A stretch of 10,300 nt of DNA from NCBI GenBank assembly GCA_023462275.1, contig JAEWYD010000329.1, positions 1-10,300 of the forward strand, written 5' to 3'. Positions 6,221 through 10,300 of this stretch are shown here, piece by piece. The DNA is from Actinomycetes bacterium. Lineage in GTDB: Bacteria; Actinomycetota; Actinomycetes; Actinomycetales; Cellulomonadaceae. Position 1 is the first letter of the stretch, and every line of letters starts with the position of its first letter. Both the position numbers and the translations under genes were made by a program. Under the pieces are notes generated by a model. That model made no database searches. It was not told where the DNA came from and worked only from the letters and a program-made list of their open reading frames with translations.

Positions 6221-6289
6221 GCCGCAGGCTGTGACGAGCAGCACGCACGCAGGTAGGACAGCGGTCCCATTTCCCACCACCTGAGACAG

Positions 6290-6295
6290 TAGTCT
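6290..6295 (+). promoter_or_regulatory. Possible -10 box of the importer operon promoter
   Basis: TAGTCT fits the actinobacterial TANNNT pattern and lies in the only relatively AT-rich part of the 197-bp gap upstream of the binding-protein gene. No convincing TTGACA is found 17 bp upstream. A transcript from here would have about 115 bases of leader. Confidence 0.25.
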
Positions 6296-6337
6296 TTCTC
6301 CACGAGACGGCCCGGGGCAGGCCGACGCGCGTTTTCG

Positions 6338-6357
6338 CGTAACACGCCGGTGCTACG
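6338..6357. promoter_or_regulatory. Imperfect 20-bp palindrome upstream of the importer operon, candidate operator
   Basis: CGTAACACGCCGGTGCTACG consists of 8-base arms that match at 7 positions around a GCCG centre. It lies 60 bases before the start codon of the binding-protein gene and downstream of the possible -10 box. Size and symmetry suit a dimeric regulator, but no regulator gene is in the window. A second small hairpin (ACGCG 6325-6329 with CGCGT 6336-6340) overlaps it. Confidence 0.3.
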
Positions 6358-6379
6358 CATGAACCACGAACGCAACGCA

Positions 6380-6396
6380 GGTGGCGTCGTGCCACC
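6380..6396 (+). other. Small hairpin just upstream of the binding-protein ribosome-binding site
   Basis: GGTGGC (6380-6385) and GCCACC (6391-6396) pair perfectly around a 5-base loop. The AGGAAGAGG ribosome-binding site follows at 6403-6411 and remains unpaired, so this stem could protect the leader or keep the site open. Confidence 0.35.
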
Positions 6397-6417
6397 GGAT
6401 CCAGGAAGAGGTGTCGG

Positions 6418-8076
6418 ATGCCACTCGTGTCCAAGTCACGCCGTCGCCGCCTCACCGCGGCCCTCGGCATCACCGCCGTGCTCGCCGCAGCGACCGCGTG
6501 CGGCAGCTCGGACGAGCCGAGCGACGGGAACGGGGGCGGTGGCGGTACCGCCCTGACGATCGGGACGACCGACAAGATCACGACGATCGACCCGGCCGGC
6601 TCCTACGACAACGGCTCGTTCGCCGTCATGAACCAGGTCTACCCGTTCCTGATGAACACGCCGTACGGCAGCCCGGACGTCGAGCCCGACATCGCGAAGT
6701 CGGCCGAGTTCACGAGCCCGACCGAGTACACGGTCACGCTCAAGCCGGGCCTGAAGTTCGCGAACGGCCACGACCTGACGGCGTCGGACGTGAAGTTCAC
6801 GTTCGACCGCATGCAGTCGATCTTCGCCAGCGGCGCCGACTCGGGCAACGGCCCCGGCTCGCTGCTGTACAACCTCGACTCGACCGAGGCGAAGGACGAC
6901 ACCACCGTCGTCTTCCACCTGAAGTCGGCGGACGACCAGATCTTCCCGCAGATCCTGTCGAGCCCGGCCGGCCCGATCGTGGACGAGGAGGTGTTCTCGG
7001 CCGACGCCCTGACGCCGGACCAGGACATCGTCAAGGGTGAGGCGTTCGCCGGCCCGTACACGATCACCAGCTACGACATGAACAACCTCATCTCGTACAA
7101 GGCGAACCCGGAGTACCAGGGCATCCTCGGCGCACCGAAGACGGCTGAGGTCAACGTCAAGTACTTCGCCGAGGCGTCAAACCTGCGCCTGGAGATCGAG
7201 CAGGGCACGATCGACGTGGCGCACCGCAGCCTGTCGGCGACCGACATCGCGGACCTGCGGTCCAACAAGGACGTCAAGGTCGTCGACGGTCCTGGCGGCG
7301 AGATCCGCTACATCGTCTTCAACTTCGACACCATGCCGTTCGGCACCACGACGCCGGACGCCGACCCGGCCAAGTCGCTCGCCGTCCGCCAGGCGGTGGC
7401 CGACCTGATCGACCGCCAGGCGATCGCCGACGAGGTCTACAAGGGCACCTACACCCCGCTGTACTCGTTCGTCCCCGAGGGCCTGACCGGCGCGACCGAG
7501 GTCCTCAAGGACATGTACGGCGACGGCAAGGGCGGCCCCGACGTCAACGCTGCCGCCAAGGTCCTCAACGACGCCGGCGTGCAGGTGCCGGTCCAGCTGA
7601 GCCTGCAGTACTCCAACGACCACTACGGCCCGTCGTCGGCGGACGAGTACGCGCAGATCAAGGACCAGCTGGAGTCCAGCGGCCTGTTTGCCGTCGACCT
7701 GCAGACCACCGAGTGGGTGCAGTACTCCAAGGACCGCACCTCCGACGTGTACCCGGCCTACCAGCTCGGCTGGTTCCCGGACTACTCCGACGCGGACAAC
7801 TACCTCACGCCGTTCTTCCTCAAGGAGAACTTCCTGGGCAACCACTACGACAACGCCGAGGTGAACGACAAGATCCTCGAGCAGGCGACGACGGCCGACG
7901 CCGACGCCCGCACGAAGCTCATCGAGGACATCCAGGAGGCCGTCGCGAAGGACCTCTCCACCATCCCGTACCTCCAGGGTGCGCAGGTGGCGGTCGTCCG
8001 CACCGGCATCTCCGGCGCCGAGGACACCCTCGACGCCTCGTTCAAGTTCCGTTACGGGGCTCTCGAGCGTCAGTGA
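6418..8076 (+). CDS. ABC importer solute-binding lipoprotein, family 5 (peptide/oligosaccharide type)
   Basis: This 552-residue extracytoplasmic binding protein captures substrate for the two permeases encoded downstream. The N-terminus has a basic stretch (KSRRRRL), a hydrophobic core (about 12-25) and a lipobox ending ATAC, with C28 as the lipidated residue, followed by a flexible Ser/Gly/Asp-rich linker (29-43). The mature domain shows the family 5 hallmark LKPGLKFANGHDLTASDVKF near residues 108-127 and ends around the GALERQ tail. Length fits family members (about 500-600). The ATG at 6418 follows a strong AGGAAGAGG site with a 6-base gap. Family 5 proteins bind di- or oligopeptides, nickel, opines or, in several sugar-degrading bacteria, cello- or manno-oligosaccharides. 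The neighbouring glycosidase gene makes a sugar ligand possible, but the sequence does not decide it. Confidence 0.94.
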   Translation: MPLVSKSRRRRLTAALGITAVLAAATACGSSDEPSDGNGGGGGTALTIGTTDKITTIDPAGSYDNGSFAVMNQVYPFLMNTPYGSPDVEPDIAKSAEFTSPTEYTVTLKPGLKFANGHDLTASDVKFTFDRMQSIFASGADSGNGPGSLLYNLDSTEAKDDTTVVFHLKSADDQIFPQILSSPAGPIVDEEVFSADALTPDQDIVKGEAFAGPYTITSYDMNNLISYKANPEYQGILGAPKTAEVNVKYFAEASNLRLEIEQGTIDVAHRSLSATDIADLRSNKDVKVVDGPGGEIRYIVFNFDTMPFGTTTPDADPAKSLAVRQAVADLIDRQAIADEVYKGTYTPLYSFVPEGLTGATEVLKDMYGDGKGGPDVNAAAKVLNDAGVQVPVQLSLQYSNDHYGPSSADEYAQIKDQLESSGLFAVDLQTTEWVQYSKDRTSDVYPAYQLGWFPDYSDADNYLTPFFLKENFLGNHYDNAEVNDKILEQATTADADARTKLIEDIQEAVAKDLSTIPYLQGAQVAVVRTGISGAEDTLDASFKFRYGALERQ

Positions 8077-8087
8077 CGCACCGGTGA

Positions 8088-8122
8088 CTCGGGGGCCCGC
8101 CCACCTCGGGCGGGCCCCCGAG
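8088..8122 (+). terminator. Perfect 15-bp hairpin between binding-protein and permease genes
   Basis: CTCGGGGGCCCGCCC (8088-8102) and its exact reverse complement (8108-8122) enclose a 5-base loop, 11 bases after the stop codon of the binding-protein gene. No T-tract follows. Such a stem inside an importer operon may partly end transcription or protect the upstream mRNA, giving more binding protein than permease, as known for other ABC operons. Confidence 0.65.
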
Positions 8123-8183
8123 CCGCCCTGCGGGTCTGGCGACGCTGCCGGCCCGTCGAGGACCACGGCTGAGGGTGAGAGAG

Positions 8184-9284
8184 ATGGCCACGAACACCGA
8201 GCTGCCCGAGGCGGCAGCCGACGAGACCCCGGCGCCCGCGCGCCGACGAGGGCGCATGGGCGGCGGCACGTTCGGCCGCTACCTGCTGGTGCGCTTCCTG
8301 CTGATCTTCCCGACCATCTTCATCCTCGTGACGACGGTCTTCTGGATGATGCGCTCGACCGGTGACCCGATCACCGCGTCGCAGGGTGGGCGGCTCCCCG
8401 CGGCGCAGCTCGCCGAGCGCGTCCACCAGGCCGGCTACGACCGGCCGGTGTTCACCCAGTACCTCGAGTACCTGGGGAACATCCTGCGCGGCGACTTCGG
8501 CACGACGCTGAGCGACAACCGTCCGGTGACGGAGGTGCTGACGACCTTCGGCGCCGCGACCCTCGAGCTCGCGTTCTTCGCGCTCATCGTCGCGTTCGCC
8601 GTGGGTGTCCCCCTCGGCCGCCGCGCGGCGTACTTCCGCGACAAGGCGCCCGACGCCGTCCTGCGCGTCTTCGCGATCCTCTGCTACGCGACGCCGGTGT
8701 TCTTCGCCGGCCTCATCCTCAAGCTCGTCTTCGCCCGCGGGCTCGGCTGGCTGCCCGTCGCCGGGCGCGCGTCGACGGCGACCGAGGTGCGGTTCCAGCG
8801 CCTCAACCAGCCGACGGGCATCTACATCATCGACGCGATCCAGACCGGCGAGTGGGGCACGATCACCGACGTCCTCCAGCACGCGGTGCTCCCGGCCCTC
8901 GCGCTCGGCCTGCTGACGGCGGGCATCTTCCTGCGCCTCGTCCGGACGAACGTCATCGGCACCCTCGGCACCGGGTACATCGAGGCCGCCCGCTCCCGCG
9001 GCGTGCCGGAGCGCCTCCTGCTGCGCAAGCACGCGTACCGGCCCGCGCTCATCCCGATCATCACGGTCATGGGCATGCAGATCGCGATGCTGCTGGGCGG
9101 GGCGGTGCTGACCGAGACGACGTTCGAGTGGAAGGGGCTGGGCTTCCAGCTCGCCCACTACCTGCAGGCGCGGGACTTCGTCGCCGTGCAGGGCCTCGTC
9201 GCCGTGCTGGCGGTGATCGTCGCGGTGACCAACTTCGTCGTCGACGTGCTCGCCGCGCTCATCGACCCCCGGGTGAGGTACTGA
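8184..9284 (+). CDS. ABC importer permease, DppB/OppB type
   Basis: This 366-residue inner-membrane subunit forms half of the transport channel. Likely membrane segments lie at about 33-56, 122-145, 160-184, 233-253, 288-308 and 332-358, the six-segment pattern of the family. The region between segments 1 and 2 carries the typical DRPVFTQYLEYLGNILRGDF stretch. The ATPase-contacting EAA loop is YIEAARSRGVPERLLLRKHA at 265-284, and the C-terminus DPRVRY is characteristic. The N-terminal 30 residues are a polar, Ala/Pro/Arg-rich cytoplasmic extension. The ATG at 8184 was preferred over the GTG at 8175 because GAGGG at 8171-8175 lies 8 bases before it. The gene follows the binding-protein gene by 107 bp including a strong hairpin, and ends one base before the next gene's ATG, suggesting translational coupling. 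Confidence 0.94.
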   Translation: MATNTELPEAAADETPAPARRRGRMGGGTFGRYLLVRFLLIFPTIFILVTTVFWMMRSTGDPITASQGGRLPAAQLAERVHQAGYDRPVFTQYLEYLGNILRGDFGTTLSDNRPVTEVLTTFGAATLELAFFALIVAFAVGVPLGRRAAYFRDKAPDAVLRVFAILCYATPVFFAGLILKLVFARGLGWLPVAGRASTATEVRFQRLNQPTGIYIIDAIQTGEWGTITDVLQHAVLPALALGLLTAGIFLRLVRTNVIGTLGTGYIEAARSRGVPERLLLRKHAYRPALIPIITVMGMQIAMLLGGAVLTETTFEWKGLGFQLAHYLQARDFVAVQGLVAVLAVIVAVTNFVVDVLAALIDPRVRY

Positions 9285-9285
9285 G

Positions 9286-10300
9286 ATGTCCGAGACCACG
9301 CCTCCCGTCGCCCCGCGGCGGCCCTCCCTGTGGCGCCGGCTGCCGATCGTGCGCCAGCTGCGCCAGAGCGTCGGCCTGCAGCGCGGCATGCTCGTCGCCG
9401 GCCTCGTGATCAGCGGCGTCTTCGTCCTGACGGCGATCTTCGCCCCGGTCCTGGCGCCGTACGGCTACTCCCAGCTCCGGACGCCCGACGGCGCCTTCGG
9501 CACGCAGCAGGCGCCGTCGGCGGAGCACCTGCTCGGCACGACCGTCGGGGGCTACGACGTGCTCTCCCGGGTCATCTGGGGCTCGCGCACGGCGTTGCTC
9601 GTGATCCTGGTCGCGATCGTGATGTCGATCGTCGTCGGCGTCCTCCTCGGCCTCGTCTCGGGGTACTTCGGCGGCTGGCTCGACCGCGTCCTCGTCGTCG
9701 TGGCCGACGCCGTGTACGCCTTCCCGTCCCTGCTGCTCGCCATCGTCATGGCGATCGTCATCAGCCACGGCCAGTCCAACGCGTGGCAGGGCATCCTGGC
9801 GGCGGCGATCTCGATCACCGTGATCTTCATCCCGCAGTACTTCCGCGTGATCCGGGCCGAGACGGTGCGGATCAAGGCCGAGGCGTTCGTCGAGTCCGCG
9901 CGCGTGATCGGCGCCGGCCACGTACGCATCATGGGCCGGCACGTGCTGCGCAACGCGACCCGGACGCTGCCGCTGATCGTCACGCTGAACGCGTCGGAGG
10001 CCATCCTCACCCTCGCGGGCCTGGGCTTCCTCGGCTTCGGCATCGAGCCGTCGTCCGCCGCGGAGTGGGGGTACGACCTCAACAAGGCCGTCGCGGACGT
10101 CACGAGCGACATCTGGTGGACGTCGGTGTTCCCGGGCCTGGCCATCGTGCTCGCGGTGCTCGGGCTGACTCTGGTGGGCGAGAGCCTCAACGACCTCGCC
10201 GACCCGCGCCTGCGCAGCCGCCGCGCCGCCGACGAGCCGGCCGCCGACGCCGGGACGCCCGTCGTCCCGGGCGGACCGCTGGCCGCCGGGCCCGCCGGCC
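9286..10300 (+). CDS. ABC importer permease, DppC/OppC type (3' end cut by window)
   Basis: This is the second channel subunit, partner of the preceding permease. The ATG at 9286 lies one base after the previous stop; the frame stays open to the window edge (338 codons). Likely membrane segments are at about 35-57, 101-127, 136-160, 168-186, 229-250 and 290-310. Family motifs are HLLGTTVGGYDVLSRVIWGS before segment 2, the EAA loop FVESARVIGAGHVRIMGRHV at 201-220, LAGLGFLGFGI, and the terminal LNDLADPRLR, which normally lies within about ten residues of the end. Here at least 28 further residues follow, rich in Ala, Pro and Gly (RRAADEPAADAGTPVVPGG), so the C-terminal tail is longer than usual. 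One or two ATPase genes (DppD/DppF type) would be expected next. Confidence 0.93.
   Translation, partial: MSETTPPVAPRRPSLWRRLPIVRQLRQSVGLQRGMLVAGLVISGVFVLTAIFAPVLAPYGYSQLRTPDGAFGTQQAPSAEHLLGTTVGGYDVLSRVIWGSRTALLVILVAIVMSIVVGVLLGLVSGYFGGWLDRVLVVVADAVYAFPSLLLAIVMAIVISHGQSNAWQGILAAAISITVIFIPQYFRVIRAETVRIKAEAFVESARVIGAGHVRIMGRHVLRNATRTLPLIVTLNASEAILTLAGLGFLGFGIEPSSAAEWGYDLNKAVADVTSDIWWTSVFPGLAIVLAVLGLTLVGESLNDLADPRLRSRRAADEPAADAGTPVVPGGPLAAGPAG

Noticed and set aside
6221..6417. Small open frames in the gap before the binding-protein gene
   Set aside because: They run over from shadows of the flanking genes, have no good ribosome-binding site and show no motif.
1..10300. CRISPR arrays, tRNA or rRNA genes, toxin-antitoxin or defence islands
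   Set aside because: No regularly spaced repeats, no cloverleaf-like segments and no matching protein families were seen on either strand.

Overview
The DNA is very GC-rich with strong G/C bias at third codon positions, actinobacterial-style Shine-Dalgarno sites and transposases that resemble actinobacterial families. I infer a Gram-positive actinobacterium, plausibly of the cellulose/peptide-degrading Micrococcales type; the exact genus cannot be told from the window.

Region 1 (1-1961) is an insertion-sequence scar. The right part of an IS3-family element (DDE transposase, element end near 645) abuts the 5' start of a second, oppositely oriented transposase gene, which it interrupts after about 14 codons. 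Next comes a short C-terminal remnant of a third transposase (minus strand, about 709-862). Then follows a complete IS481-family element (863-1955). It has about 28-bp imperfect terminal inverted repeats, TGT/ACA tips, CTAG-core flanks, and a transposase whose stop codon lies outside the element in the CTAG flank. A perfect 11-bp inverted repeat folds over the transposase ribosome-binding site.

Region 2 (1957-3979) holds two divergent housekeeping-type genes: a minus-strand pyridoxamine-5'-phosphate-oxidase-like (general stress protein 26 type) gene, and a plus-strand metallo-beta-lactamase/beta-CASP protein of the RNA-processing exonuclease type. The stop codon of the former lies exactly in the CTAG at the IS481 boundary.

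Region 3 (4043-10300) reads entirely rightward: a cytoplasmic family 3 glycoside hydrolase, then after 197 bp an ABC importer operon. The importer genes are a family 5 solute-binding lipoprotein, a DppB/OppB-type permease and a DppC/OppC-type permease that runs off the window. A perfect 15-bp hairpin separates the binding-protein gene from the first permease gene. The usual ATPase genes would be expected just beyond the right edge. The importer could supply peptides or oligosaccharides; proximity to the glycosidase makes oligosaccharides possible but does not prove it.

I see no CRISPR array, tRNA, rRNA or recognisable defence system. The most unusual content is the architecture of the IS481-like element and its junctions.
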